Program-made: the position numbers and the translations under genes
The notes under the pieces: generated by a model
Databases searched by the model: none
Told to the model about the DNA's origin: nothing
What the model saw: the letters and a program-made list of their open reading frames with translations, nothing else
Shown: positions 50,987-60,330 of the stretch, in pieces
Layout: each line of letters begins with the position of its first letter
How positions within the stretch are numbered: position 1 is the stretch's first letter
Source: Bacteroides faecium
GTDB taxonomy: Bacteria > Bacteroidota > Bacteroidia > Bacteroidales > Bacteroidaceae
NCBI RefSeq assembly: GCF_012113595.1
Contig: NZ_CP050831.1
Span: 3,534,001 to 3,598,000, forward strand
Direction: 5' to 3'
Length of the DNA stretch: 64,000 nucleotides

Positions 50987-51652
50987 ATGATACTGAAACT
51001 GATACTCTCCGTACTGCTGCTGTACTACCTCTGCGTGCTGTGGAAATATTACCGCACCGACATAGCCGGACTGCTGGGAAAAACGGATGCGGAAGAAAGG
51101 ACGGACGAACCGGACGAAGAAGCGGAAAAGCCGGACGAACCGTACACGGTTATCGGCAAAAGCACCTACCGGGAAAGACAAACCTACGAGCCGGAAGACA
51201 AGCGGGGACACACTGAAAATCAAGCGGATAAAACGGATAATTTCGCACCCGGAACGCCGGAGAGTACTCCGGAAAAGGCTGCGGATAACGGCACGGAACA
51301 GGCGGAAGAATCCGCTGCGGACGAGGATGCGGACTACTCCGACATCGAGGTAGAACCGGAAGAGGACGAGCCGGAAGAAGAGGGATATGTACCCACGCCG
51401 GAAGAGTTGGAAGAGGAACTGGGGGCGTACTATCCCGACAACAACCCCGACTTTGCCACCGGGTACACCTTCGAGGACTTAAAGATGGTACACAAAGTTA
51501 TCGCCACGGACGATGCGGACGAGCAGGAGAAACAGCAAGCCCGTGAGGTGCTGCCCGCCGTGATGGGATCGGACGTATGGGACGAGATGCTGGATGAATT
51601 TGAAGGGGCACGGCAGCGTGTCGCCCGACTGATGAATAATAGTAATGTTTAA
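50987..51652 (+). CDS. DUF4122-like membrane-anchored transfer protein
   Basis: A 221-residue protein with one N-terminal membrane segment (LKLILSVLLLYYLCVLWKY). A long, very acidic region follows (DEDADYSDIEVEPEEDEPEEE) and then a C-terminal conserved block (FATGYTFEDLKMVHKVIATDD...VLPAVMGSDVWDEML). It matches the DUF4122 gene found before traE in Bacteroidetes transfer operons (TraC/TraD position). Role unknown; the acidic region could bind basic partners at the inner membrane. Confidence 0.78.
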   Translation: MILKLILSVLLLYYLCVLWKYYRTDIAGLLGKTDAEERTDEPDEEAEKPDEPYTVIGKSTYRERQTYEPEDKRGHTENQADKTDNFAPGTPESTPEKAADNGTEQAEESAADEDADYSDIEVEPEEDEPEEEGYVPTPEELEEELGAYYPDNNPDFATGYTFEDLKMVHKVIATDDADEQEKQQAREVLPAVMGSDVWDEMLDEFEGARQRVARLMNNSNV

Positions 51653-51669
51653 TTTAATCTTAAAAGACA

Positions 51670-51969
51670 ATGACAAAAAAGAGATTCTTTTTGATGGCGG
51701 CCTGTGTAATGGCTGCCGCTGGTGCGATGGCACAAGGCAACGGACAAGCGGGTATCACGGAAGCCACGCAAATGGTGACTTCGTATTTCGATCCGGGAAC
51801 GAAATTGATTTACGCCATCGGTGCGGTGGTGGGGTTGATTGGTGGGGTAAAAGTGTATGGAAAGTTCAGCAGCGGTGATCCCGATACGAGCAAGACAGCG
51901 GCAAGCTGGTTCGGAGCTTGTATCTTCTTGATTGTCGCCGCTACTATCCTGCGCTCTTTCTTCCTGTAA
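51670..51969 (+). CDS. traE: TraE (DUF4134)
   Basis: A 99-residue protein with a signal-peptide-like N-terminus (FFLMAACVMAAAGAMAQG) and two membrane segments (LIYAIGAVVGLIGGVKVYG and WFGACIFLIVAATILRSFFL). The Gly-rich loop and short size match TraE/DUF4134, the pilin-like VirB2-type small membrane component of the transfer channel. It is followed by traF after 12 bases and lies immediately before the ATPase gene traG. Confidence 0.87.
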   Translation: MTKKRFFLMAACVMAAAGAMAQGNGQAGITEATQMVTSYFDPGTKLIYAIGAVVGLIGGVKVYGKFSSGDPDTSKTAASWFGACIFLIVAATILRSFFL

Positions 51970-51981
51970 AAGAAGCGGGTT

Positions 51982-52302
51982 ATGAACTTTGAAATCAACA
52001 AGGGGATTGGCAGGAACGTGGAGTTCAAGGGCTTGGAAAGCCAATACCTTTTTGTGTTCGCCGCCGGGTTGCTTGCCGTGTTCGTGGTGTTCGTTATCCT
52101 GTACATGACGGGCGTAAACCAGTGGGTGTGCATCGGCTTCGGCGTGACTGCGGCTACGCTGCTGGTATGGCTGACGTTCCGGCTTAATGCCAAATACGGC
52201 ACGCACGGGCTGATGAAAGCCGCCGCCCGGAAACGGCATCCGAGGTATGTGCTGAACCGACTGAAAATTCCCCGATTATTTACCAAATACAAGAAAGAAT
52301 GA
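51982..52302 (+). CDS. traF: TraF (DUF4133)
   Basis: A 106-residue protein with two membrane segments (YLFVFAAGLLAVFVVFVILYM and VCIGFGVTAATLLVWLTF). The N-terminal YEFNKGIGRN-like start reads MNFEINKGIGRNVEFKGL, matching TraF/DUF4133, a VirB3-like membrane protein of the transfer channel. Its TGA stop overlaps the traG start (ATGA at 52299-52302), so translation is coupled to the ATPase that works with it. Confidence 0.88.
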   Translation: MNFEINKGIGRNVEFKGLESQYLFVFAAGLLAVFVVFVILYMTGVNQWVCIGFGVTAATLLVWLTFRLNAKYGTHGLMKAAARKRHPRYVLNRLKIPRLFTKYKKE

Positions 52303-54800
52303 GAAATGTAATGAAAGCGGCAACGCTGGAAAGCAAGTTTCCGCTATTGGCAGTAGAGAACGGCTGCATCGTGAGCAAAGATGCGGACGTGACGGTAGCC
52401 TTCAAGGTGGAACTGCCGGAACTGTTCACCGTTACCAGTAACGAGTACGAAGCGATACATTCGGCATGGCACAAGGCGGTGAAGGTATTGCCGGACTTCT
52501 CCATCGTGCATAAACAGGACTTCTTCATCGAAGAGAAGTACCAGCCGGAGATCGACAGGGACGAACTTAGTTTTCTAAGCCGGAGCTTTGAACGGCACTT
52601 TAATGAACGCCCGTTCCTGAACCACTTCTGTTACCTGTTCCTTACCAAGACCACGAAGATGCGCAGCCGTCAGGAAAGCACGTTCAGCACGCTGTGCAAG
52701 GGCAAGATTATCCCGAAGGAAATCGAGGACAAGGAAGCGGTAACGAAGTTCCTCGAAGCGGTCGGACAGTTCGAGCGGATCATGAACGACAGCGGGTTTA
52801 TCACGCTCGCCCGCCTGCGGGCGGACGAGATTGTCGGGACGGAAACGACGGCGGGTATCGTGGAGAAATATTTCGCCCTTTCGCAAAACGATACCACTGT
52901 TCTAAAGGATATTTCGCTGAACCCAGAAGAGATGCGGATAGGCGATGACTTTCTCTGCCTGCATACCCTTTCGGACGTAGAGGATCTGCCGGGTAACGTG
53001 GGAACGGACAGCCGTTATGAACGGTTATCCACCGACCGGAGCGATTGCCGTTTGTCGTTCGCCGCCCCGGTGGGCGTGCTGCTGACGTGTAACCACGTGT
53101 ATAACCAGTATATCTTTATTGACGACCATACGGAGAGCCTGAAACGGTTCGAGCAGACCGCAAGGAATATGCAGTCGTTATCCCGTTACTCCCGTTCCAA
53201 CCAGATCAACAAGGCTTGGATAGAGGAATACCTGAACGAAGCGCACAGCAAGGGGCTGGTTTCGGTACGCTGCCACTGTAACGTGATGGCATGGTCGGAC
53301 AACCGGGAAGAACTGAAACACATCAAGAATGACGTGGGCAGCCAGCTTGCCCTTATGGAGTGCAAGCCACGGCATAACACAACGGACGTGCCGACACTTT
53401 TCTGGGCGGGCATACCGGGGAACGAGGGGGATTTTCCTTTCGAGGAAAGTTTCTACACATTCATCCCGCAAGCCCTGTGCTTCTTCACGGAAGAAACGAA
53501 TTACAAGAGTTCGCTCTCGCCCTTCGGCATCAAGATGGTGGATCGGGTGACGGGCAGACCGCTGCATCTGGATATATCGGACTTGCCGATGAAGAAGGGA
53601 GTAATTACCAATCGCAACAAGTTCGTCTTGGGGCCGAGTGGTAGCGGGAAATCGTTCTTTATGAACCACTTAGTCAGGCAGTATTACGAACAGAATAGCC
53701 ATATCGTACTGGTCGATACGGGTAACTCGTATCAAGGTCTGTGCGAAATGATACACCGGAAAACAAAGGGGACGGACGGGATTTATTACACGTATTCGGA
53801 AGAGAAGCCGATCAGTTTCAATCCTTTCTTTACAGACGATTACAAGTTCAACGTGGAGAAAAAGGATAGCATAAAAACGCTGTTGCTCACCCTTTGGAAG
53901 AGTGAGGACGACAAGATCACGAAAACGGAAAGCGGCGAGCTGGGCAGTGCGGTATCGGCATATATCAAGAAGATACAGCAAGACCGCAGTATCGTGCCGT
54001 GCTTCGATACCTTCTACGAGTATATGCTGAATGATTACCGGGCGGAACTGGAGAAAAGGGACATCAAGGTAAGCCGGGAAGATTTCAATATCGACAACTT
54101 CCTGACTACGCTACGGCAGTATTACAAGGGCGGACGGTTCGACTTCCTGCTGAACTCCCGTGAGAATATCGACCTGCTGCACAAACGGTTCATAGTATTT
54201 GAAATTGACAGTATAAAGGATAATGCCGAACTTTTCCCGGTAGTGGTAATCATTATCATGGAAGCGTTCATCAACAAGATGCGGCGGTTAAAAGGGATTC
54301 GCAAGCTCCTGATTGTGGAAGAAGCATGGAAGGCTCTTACTACGGAGAATATGGCAAATTATTTAAAATATATGTACAAAACGGTCAGGAAATATTTCGG
54401 CGAGGCGATTGTCGTCACGCAGGAAGTCGATGATATTATCTCGTCCCCTGTGGTGAAGGAAAGTATCATCAATAACTCGGACTGCAAAATCCTTTTAGAC
54501 CAGAAAAAGTACATGAACAAGTTTGACGGCATACAGGCGATGCTCGGACTGACGGAGAAGGAGAAAGCGCAGATACTATCCATCAACCTTGCCAACCATC
54601 CCGGACGAAAATACAAAGAGGTCTGGATCGGACTGAACGGGGTGCAGTCGGCGGTGTATGCAACGGAAGTTTCGCCCGCCGAATACCTGACGTACACCAC
54701 CGAAGAGAGCGAGAAAACGGAAGTGTTCAACCTTGCGGAAGAGTTGGGCGGCGACTTGGAGCTTGCCATCAGACGGCTGGCGGAAACGAAGTACAAGTAG
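52299..54800 (+). CDS. traG: TraG: VirB4-like conjugation ATPase
   Basis: An 833-residue VirB4-family ATPase. Walker A is LGPSGSGKSF (residues 444-453; Gly445, Lys451, Ser452) and Walker B is RKLLIVEEAWKAL near residue 670. The N-terminal ~400 residues are the family-specific region (CFFTEETNYKSSL, TKTTKMRSRQESTFS) and the C-terminal part has KILLDQKKYMNKFDGIQ. It powers assembly of the mating apparatus at the inner membrane. Length and order (traF-traG) are standard for Bacteroidetes. It is followed by the second degenerate repeat tract. Confidence 0.93.
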   Translation: MRNVMKAATLESKFPLLAVENGCIVSKDADVTVAFKVELPELFTVTSNEYEAIHSAWHKAVKVLPDFSIVHKQDFFIEEKYQPEIDRDELSFLSRSFERHFNERPFLNHFCYLFLTKTTKMRSRQESTFSTLCKGKIIPKEIEDKEAVTKFLEAVGQFERIMNDSGFITLARLRADEIVGTETTAGIVEKYFALSQNDTTVLKDISLNPEEMRIGDDFLCLHTLSDVEDLPGNVGTDSRYERLSTDRSDCRLSFAAPVGVLLTCNHVYNQYIFIDDHTESLKRFEQTARNMQSLSRYSRSNQINKAWIEEYLNEAHSKGLVSVRCHCNVMAWSDNREELKHIKNDVGSQLALMECKPRHNTTDVPTLFWAGIPGNEGDFPFEESFYTFIPQALCFFTEETNYKSSLSPFGIKMVDRVTGRPLHLDISDLPMKKGVITNRNKFVLGPSGSGKSFFMNHLVRQYYEQNSHIVLVDTGNSYQGLCEMIHRKTKGTDGIYYTYSEEKPISFNPFFTDDYKFNVEKKDSIKTLLLTLWKSEDDKITKTESGELGSAVSAYIKKIQQDRSIVPCFDTFYEYMLNDYRAELEKRDIKVSREDFNIDNFLTTLRQYYKGGRFDFLLNSRENIDLLHKRFIVFEIDSIKDNAELFPVVVIIIMEAFINKMRRLKGIRKLLIVEEAWKALTTENMANYLKYMYKTVRKYFGEAIVVTQEVDDIISSPVVKESIINNSDCKILLDQKKYMNKFDGIQAMLGLTEKEKAQILSINLANHPGRKYKEVWIGLNGVQSAVYATEVSPAEYLTYTTEESEKTEVFNLAEELGGDLELAIRRLAETKYK

Positions 54801-54834
54801 TTGCGCCGGAAAGAATATGTGAAAATGAATGGCT

Positions 54835-54960
54835 GAATGTACGGATAGCCGGATGGTTGATTGGCTGGCTAATCGACTGAACGGTTGAACAGTCAAACGG
54901 CTGGCTAAACGGTTGGTTGGCTAAATGACTAAACGGCTAAACGTACAAACGGCTGGTTGT
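54835..54960. repeat. Degenerate repeat tract after traG, kin of 49380-49700
   Basis: Short-word repeats such as GGCTAAACGGTT (54903-54914) and ATGACTAAACGGCTAAACG (54925-54943), matching words in the tract before traA. Non-coding, in the gap between traG and the DUF3876 lipoprotein. Confidence 0.65.
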
Positions 54961-54988
54961 ACAAATCATCATTAAAAACGAAATCAGT

Positions 54989-55348
54989 ATGAAACGATTG
55001 AAACAGATTATACTACTGCTGGCGGCAGTGGTATCGGTGGCGGTACTGTCTTCCTGCAAGGAAACGAACGCCGACCGACTGGAAAAGATGCGGGGCGACT
55101 GGGTAAGCACAGGCAATAAGCCGCCCTTTACCCTTTCGGAAGAGAACGGGCAATACCGGGTAACGGTGATAAAGAAAAGCCATGCGGGAAGTACCCGGAC
55201 GGAAACGTACCTCGTGCGTGAAACGGACGGCTACCTCTTTATCGAAACGGGGCTGGCGGTGATGCTGACCTATGACAAGGAGAAAGACCGCATACACCTG
55301 TCGCCCGGCGGGGAATATAAACGGAGTAACCATCAATTAAACAAGTAA
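54989..55348 (+). CDS. DUF3876-like lipoprotein of the transfer operon
   Basis: A 119-residue lipoprotein: N-terminal hydrophobic stretch and lipobox LSSC. The mature part is strand-rich (WVSTGNKPPFTLSEENGQYRVTVIKK, TETYLVRETDGYLFIETG), a lipocalin-like small barrel as in DUF3876. It stands where traH lies in related operons. It could cap or stabilise the outer-membrane part of the channel, but this is not shown by the sequence. It ends four bases before traI. Confidence 0.78.
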   Translation: MKRLKQIILLLAAVVSVAVLSSCKETNADRLEKMRGDWVSTGNKPPFTLSEENGQYRVTVIKKSHAGSTRTETYLVRETDGYLFIETGLAVMLTYDKEKDRIHLSPGGEYKRSNHQLNK

Positions 55349-55352
55349 GAAC

Positions 55353-55985
55353 ATGAAACAGATAAAAGCAATAGTCATGGGGTTGGCGTGCCTGCTGGCA
55401 GCGGGTACGGCTAACGCACAGTGGGTTGTGAGCGATCCGGGGAACTTGGCGCAAGGGATTATCAATACCGTCAAACAGATTGCGCAGACCTCTACAACGG
55501 CGAAAAACACATTGGACGGTTTTAAAGAAACCGCCAAAGTTTTTGAGCAAGGTAAAAAATATTATGATGCGCTAAAGGACGTACACGACGTGATAAAGGG
55601 CGGCGTGAAGGTAAAGAAGAGCATCGAGATGGTGGCGGATATTTCGGAAATCTATGTGCGGAACTACCAGAAGATGTTAGGTGATCCGAACTATACGCCG
55701 GATGAATTGAGTACTATCTCGTTCGGATACGCAAGGCTGCTAAGCGAGAGTGCGGACGTATTGCAGGACTTGAAAAACGTGGTGAATATCACCGGGATGT
55801 CGCTATCGGATGCGGAACGGCTGGCAATCATTGACCAGAGCTATAAACGGCTACTGGAATACCGTAATCTGGTGCAGTACTACACGAACAAGAATATCTC
55901 GGTGAGTTACCTGCGGGCGAAAAAGAAAAACGATACCGACCGGGTGATGGCGTTGTACGGCTCGGCGGACGAACGCTATTGGTGA
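55353..55985 (+). CDS. traI: TraI (DUF4141)
   Basis: A 210-residue protein with a signal peptide (IVMGLACLLAAGTANAQ) and a helical mature region (QGIINTVKQIAQTSTTAKNTLDGFKET, YLRAKKKNDTDRVMALYG). It matches TraI/DUF4141 of Bacteroidetes transfer systems, a VirB5-like component in the periplasm or at the pilus tip. Followed after 38 bases by traJ. Confidence 0.87.
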   Translation: MKQIKAIVMGLACLLAAGTANAQWVVSDPGNLAQGIINTVKQIAQTSTTAKNTLDGFKETAKVFEQGKKYYDALKDVHDVIKGGVKVKKSIEMVADISEIYVRNYQKMLGDPNYTPDELSTISFGYARLLSESADVLQDLKNVVNITGMSLSDAERLAIIDQSYKRLLEYRNLVQYYTNKNISVSYLRAKKKNDTDRVMALYGSADERYW

Positions 55986-56023
55986 GAACGGATTCCTATA
56001 CATATATATAATAAGGTAAGACG

Positions 56024-57028
56024 ATGTTATTATCAATAGACTTTGAAAACCTGCATCAGATATTGCACACGCTATATCAGGAAATGATGCCGCTATGCTC
56101 GAATTTGACGGGCGTAGCCAAAGGGATAGCCGGGTTGGGTGCGCTGTTCTATGTTGCCGCCAAAGTGTGGCAAGCACTTGCCCGTGCCGAACCGATAGAT
56201 GTGTACCCGCTGCTCCGCCCCTTTGCCGTCGGGCTGTGCATCATGTTCTTCCCGACCTTCGTGCTGGGCACGATTAACACGGTTCTCTCTCCCGTGGTGA
56301 AAGGCTGCCACGGGATGCTGGAAACGCAGACCTTCGACATGAACAAGTACCGGGAACAGAAGGACAGGCTGGAATATGAGGCGAACAAGCGGAATCCGGA
56401 AACGGCGTACCTCGTGGATAAGGAAGAGTTCGACAAGAAACTGGATGAACTCGGATGGTCGGCGGGCGACCTGATTACGATGGGCGGGATGTACATAGAC
56501 CGGGCGGAGTACCGGATGAAACAGAATATACGCAGGTGGTTTCAGGAACTCTTGGAACTGCTGTTCCAGTCCGCCGGGCTGGTGATAGACACGATACGGA
56601 CGTTCTTTCTGATCGTCCTCTCCATCTTAGGGCCTATCGCCTTTGCGATAAGCGTCTATGATGGATTCCAAAGCACCCTGACGCAGTGGATCACCCGGTA
56701 TATCTCCGTCTATATGTGGCTGCCCGTGAGCGACCTGTTCAGCTCGGTGCTGGCAAGGATTCAGGTGTTGATGCTCACCAAGGACATAGAGGCGATGAGC
56801 GATCCCACCTTTATACCGGACAGCAGTAATACGGTGTACATGGTATTCCTGATTATCGGGATATTCGGGTACTTCACGATACCGACCGTTGCGAACTGGA
56901 TCATCATGGCGGGCGGCGTAAGCGGTGCGAACCGTGCGATGAACACGACTGCCGCCAAAGCGGGGAATGTTGCCGCTGCCGGGGCGGGTGCTGCCGTGGG
57001 GAATGTCGCCGGAAAACTTATCAAGTAA
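56024..57028 (+). CDS. traJ: TraJ: polytopic membrane channel protein
   Basis: A 334-residue inner-membrane protein with about six hydrophobic segments (near residues 25-50, 60-85, 180-200, 210-225, 270-295 and an Ala/Gly-rich C-terminal stretch). It fits TraJ, the VirB6-like core of the channel. Conserved-looking blocks are QILHTLYQEMMPLCSNLTGVAKG and WITRYISVYMWLPVSDLFSS. It is placed between traI and traK as in other Bacteroidetes elements. The Ala-rich tail (AAAGAGAAVGNVAG) is typical. Confidence 0.88.
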   Translation: MLLSIDFENLHQILHTLYQEMMPLCSNLTGVAKGIAGLGALFYVAAKVWQALARAEPIDVYPLLRPFAVGLCIMFFPTFVLGTINTVLSPVVKGCHGMLETQTFDMNKYREQKDRLEYEANKRNPETAYLVDKEEFDKKLDELGWSAGDLITMGGMYIDRAEYRMKQNIRRWFQELLELLFQSAGLVIDTIRTFFLIVLSILGPIAFAISVYDGFQSTLTQWITRYISVYMWLPVSDLFSSVLARIQVLMLTKDIEAMSDPTFIPDSSNTVYMVFLIIGIFGYFTIPTVANWIIMAGGVSGANRAMNTTAAKAGNVAAAGAGAAVGNVAGKLIK

Positions 57029-57048
57029 CTAAAAAATCAAGAAAGGAA

Positions 57049-57672
57049 ATGGAATTTAAAAGTTTGAAGAATATCGAAACGAGTTTCAGGCAGATACGTT
57101 TGTTTGCGCTGGTGTTCATCTGCCTGTGTGCGGTGGTGACGGGCTTTGCGCTCTGGAAGTCGTACAGCTTTGCCGAAGCGCAACGGCAGAAGATTTATGT
57201 GCTGGATAACGGGAAGTCGCTGATGCTGGCACTCTCGCAGGACGTGCAGCAGAACCGCCCGGTGGAAGCACGGGAACACGTGCGCAGGTTTCACGAGCTG
57301 TTTTTCACCCTCTCGCCGGACAAGTCGGCTATCGAGGGCAATATCAAACGCTCGCTGATGCTGGCGGACAAGAGCGCATTTAACTACTACAAAGACCTCT
57401 CGGAAAAGGGGTATTATAACCGGGTGATTTCGGGGAACATCAACCAGATGGTACAGATCGACAGCGTGCGGTGCGACTTTGACAAGTACCCGTACAATGT
57501 GCGGACGTTCGCCCGCCAGATCATCCTCCGTGAAAGCTCGGTGACGGAAAGAAGCCTTGTCACCCGCTGCCGGTTGTTGGATGCCGTCAGGAGTGACAAC
57601 AACCCGCAGGGGTTCATCATCGAGGGCTTCGAGATTACCGAGAACAAGGACTTGCAAACCATCAAACGCTAA
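57049..57672 (+). CDS. traK: TraK: VirB8-like membrane protein
   Basis: A 207-residue protein with one N-terminal membrane segment (LFALVFICLCAVVTGFALW) and a periplasmic domain (FFTLSPDKSAIEGNIKRSLMLAD, IDSVRCDFDKYPYNVRTFARQIILR). Size and layout match Bacteroidetes TraK, the VirB8-like scaffold of the inner-membrane complex. It is followed five bases later by traL. Confidence 0.88.
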   Translation: MEFKSLKNIETSFRQIRLFALVFICLCAVVTGFALWKSYSFAEAQRQKIYVLDNGKSLMLALSQDVQQNRPVEAREHVRRFHELFFTLSPDKSAIEGNIKRSLMLADKSAFNYYKDLSEKGYYNRVISGNINQMVQIDSVRCDFDKYPYNVRTFARQIILRESSVTERSLVTRCRLLDAVRSDNNPQGFIIEGFEITENKDLQTIKR

Positions 57673-57676
57673 CGGC

Positions 57677-57946
57677 ATGGTCGGAAAATTTATAGCGAAG
57701 GTCATTGCTGAAATACAGGACTGGGCGGACGTAAAGCTCCGCCGCCTGTGCGGGCGTATCACGCCGGATCAGCGGGTGGTGGTTATCCTTGTGATGTTCG
57801 TGGTGTTCGGCGGGTTGTCGGTGTACATGACAGTGGCAGCCATCTACAACATCGGAAAAAGTGACGGTCGGGAACTGGGGATAGAGCATATCGACCAAAT
57901 CCGGCTAAAGAATGACAGTATAATCAATCCTTTTAACAACCAGTAA
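57677..57946 (+). CDS. traL: TraL (DUF3989) small membrane protein
   Basis: An 89-residue protein with one central membrane segment (VVVILVMFVVFGGLSVYMTVAAI), a short cytoplasmic N-terminus and a periplasmic tail ending IINPFNNQ. This matches TraL/DUF3989. The start at 57677 follows the traK stop directly and is preferred over an upstream frame opening at 57557 that overlaps traK. It lies immediately before traM. Confidence 0.82.
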   Translation: MVGKFIAKVIAEIQDWADVKLRRLCGRITPDQRVVVILVMFVVFGGLSVYMTVAAIYNIGKSDGRELGIEHIDQIRLKNDSIINPFNNQ

Positions 57947-57949
57947 ATC

Positions 57950-59356
57950 ATGGAAGAACAGAATCAGGAAAAAGAAACGGTAACGCAGCACGTAACGGTG
58001 ACGGATGCCGCAGCCCCGGACACGGGGAAAGGGGACAAAGGGAAAAAAGGCGGCGGAAAGGACAAGAAAGCCGCCAGAGAACTGACACCGAAACAGATGC
58101 AGCAGCGGAAAAAGCTGTTGGTGTACCCGTTGATGGGCTTGCTGTTTTTGGGTAGTATGTGGCTGATCTTCGCACCTTCGGACAAGAAGGACGAAGGCGG
58201 GGAAACGGTCGGGGCGTTCAACGCCGATATTCCGCTGCCGGAGAATGACGGGATTATCGGCGACAAGCGGAAAGCCTATGAGCAGGCACAGGTAGAAAAG
58301 AAGCAGGCGGACAAGGTACGCTCGTTGCAGGATTTCGCTTTTGCGGCTGATAACGGGACGGACGAGGTGGAAATGGAACTGCCGGACAGCGAGCCGGAAC
58401 GGGAGCCGTTCAGGGACTATTCGGGTTCGTCACGGGGAAAGGGCGTGAACTCTTCGACGGTTGCCTACCGGGACATCAACCGACAACTCGGCACGTTCTA
58501 CGAAACGCCGAAGGTGGACGAGGAAAAGGAAGAACTGAAACGTCAGGTGGAAGAACTGACCGCCCGGCTGGATGCGCAGCAGGGACAGGCGGGCGGCATA
58601 GACGAGCAAGTCGCCCTGATGGAAAAGAGCTACGAGCTTGCCGCCAAGTACATGGGACAGAACGGGCAGGCAGGACAAAGCGGTGCGATCGTGCAAGTTC
58701 CCGTTACCGGACAGAATACCGGACAAGGGATGGGAAAGCCCGTCGTTGCGGTACAGGCGGCACGGCAGCAAACGGTGTCGGGACTGCAACAGCCGATGAG
58801 CGATGCGGAGTTCATGCGGGCGTACAGCCAGCCGAGAAACTACGGGTTCAATACGGCGGTCGGCAGCGGGTACGCTATGGGAAAGAATACGATACGGGCG
58901 TGCATCCATCAAGACCAGACGATTATGGACGGGCAGACGGTGAAGCTCCGGCTGCTCGAACCGCTGCAAGCGGGAAACCTTGTGATTCCGCAGAATACCC
59001 TTGTTTCGGGTACGGGAAAGGTACAGGGGGAACGGCTGGATATTGTGGTATCGTCCATCGAATACCGGGGTAACTTGTTGCCCGTGGAACTGGCGGTGTA
59101 TGACAGTGACGGGCAGAAAGGCTTGTCCGTTCCTTCGTCGCTGGAACAGGAAGCGGCAAAGGAAGCCCTTGCGAATATCGGCGGCGGACTGGGGACAAGC
59201 ATTTCGTTTGCGCAGAGTGCCGGACAGCAGATTGCTATGGATTTGACAAGGGGAGTAATGCAAGGCGGCAGCCAGTATCTTGCGAAGAAGTTCCGGACGG
59301 TGAAGGTGCATCTGAAAGCGGGGTATGAATTGATGCTTTACGCTAAACAACAATAG
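57950..59356 (+). CDS. traM: TraM: VirB10-like protein
   Basis: A 468-residue VirB10-type protein. It has a short basic N-terminus, one membrane segment (VYPLMGLLFLGSMWLIF, residues ~54-72), a charged Gln/Glu-rich linker, and a C-terminal beta-rich domain (TIRACIHQDQTIMDGQTVKLRLLEPL, LVSGTGKVQGERLDIVVSSIE) that crosses the periplasm. It links inner- and outer-membrane parts of the mating pore. Standard place between traL and traN. Confidence 0.9.
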   Translation: MEEQNQEKETVTQHVTVTDAAAPDTGKGDKGKKGGGKDKKAARELTPKQMQQRKKLLVYPLMGLLFLGSMWLIFAPSDKKDEGGETVGAFNADIPLPENDGIIGDKRKAYEQAQVEKKQADKVRSLQDFAFAADNGTDEVEMELPDSEPEREPFRDYSGSSRGKGVNSSTVAYRDINRQLGTFYETPKVDEEKEELKRQVEELTARLDAQQGQAGGIDEQVALMEKSYELAAKYMGQNGQAGQSGAIVQVPVTGQNTGQGMGKPVVAVQAARQQTVSGLQQPMSDAEFMRAYSQPRNYGFNTAVGSGYAMGKNTIRACIHQDQTIMDGQTVKLRLLEPLQAGNLVIPQNTLVSGTGKVQGERLDIVVSSIEYRGNLLPVELAVYDSDGQKGLSVPSSLEQEAAKEALANIGGGLGTSISFAQSAGQQIAMDLTRGVMQGGSQYLAKKFRTVKVHLKAGYELMLYAKQQ

Positions 59357-59391
59357 ATAAACAAACTATAAATCATAAAAAAGAAAAGACA

Positions 59392-60330
59392 ATGAAAAAG
59401 ATTTTTGGATTGGTTGCCCTCGTTATGGGCGCAGTAATGTGCGTGAACGCACAAGTGAATGACACGGTACGGACGGTTGCCGGAAATGACCTGTATCAAG
59501 GGATTACGCAAAAGTTACCCTATCGGCAGATGGTTACTCCGTTCGGGGTACAGGTGACGTTTGCAAAAACAGTGCATATTATTTTCCCGTCAGCGGTGAA
59601 GTATGTGGACTTGGGTAGCAACTGGATTATTGCCGGAAAAGCGGACGGGGCGGAGAACGTGATCCGGGTGAAGGCTACGACCGAAGGGTTTCCGGGGGAA
59701 ACGAATTTCTCGGTGATTTGTGAGGATGGTAGTTTTTACAGTTTTAATGCGAAGTATGCGCATGAGCCGGAAATGCTGAACATCGAGATGAAAGACTTTT
59801 TGGAGAATGAGGACACAACGGACTTTTCGCATACCCGGATGAATATCTATTTCCGTGAACTGGGCAGCGAAAGCCCGCTGCTGGTGAAGCTGATTATGCA
59901 GAGCATCTATAAGGCGGACAAGCGGGAAATCAAGCATCTGGGTTGCAAACGCTTCGGGGTGCAGTTCCTTTTGAAATCCATCCACTCGCATAACGGGCTG
60001 TTCTATTTCCATACGGAAACAAGGAACAGGTCGAACGTGGCTTTCAACACGGACTTTATCAAGTTCAAGATTGTGGATAAGAAAGTGCCGAAGCGCACCG
60101 CCATTCAGGAACGGGCGATAGATCCGGTACGCAGCTATAACGAGGTACTGATAACAAACGGGAAAAGCAATGTGCGCACGGTGTACGTCGTTCCGCAGTT
60201 CACCATACCGGACGACAAGATTCTGGTTATCGAACTGTTCGAGAAGAACGGCGGCAGGCATCAGACGATACGGGTGGAGAACGCCGACCTTGTGGCGGCG
60301 AAAGTGATTAACGAACTGAAAATAAAGTAA
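59392..60330 (+). CDS. traN: TraN (DUF4138): VirB9-like protein
   Basis: A 312-residue secreted protein with signal peptide (FGLVALVMGAVMCVNAQ). The mature part has the DUF4138 pattern: VTFAKTVHIIFPSAVKYVDLG near the start and strand-rich regions (VKATTEGFPGETNFSVICEDG, EVLITNGKSNVRTVYVVPQF). It is the VirB9-like partner of TraM in the periplasmic ring. It abuts traO with no gap. Confidence 0.9.
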   Translation: MKKIFGLVALVMGAVMCVNAQVNDTVRTVAGNDLYQGITQKLPYRQMVTPFGVQVTFAKTVHIIFPSAVKYVDLGSNWIIAGKADGAENVIRVKATTEGFPGETNFSVICEDGSFYSFNAKYAHEPEMLNIEMKDFLENEDTTDFSHTRMNIYFRELGSESPLLVKLIMQSIYKADKREIKHLGCKRFGVQFLLKSIHSHNGLFYFHTETRNRSNVAFNTDFIKFKIVDKKVPKRTAIQERAIDPVRSYNEVLITNGKSNVRTVYVVPQFTIPDDKILVIELFEKNGGRHQTIRVENADLVAAKVINELKIK

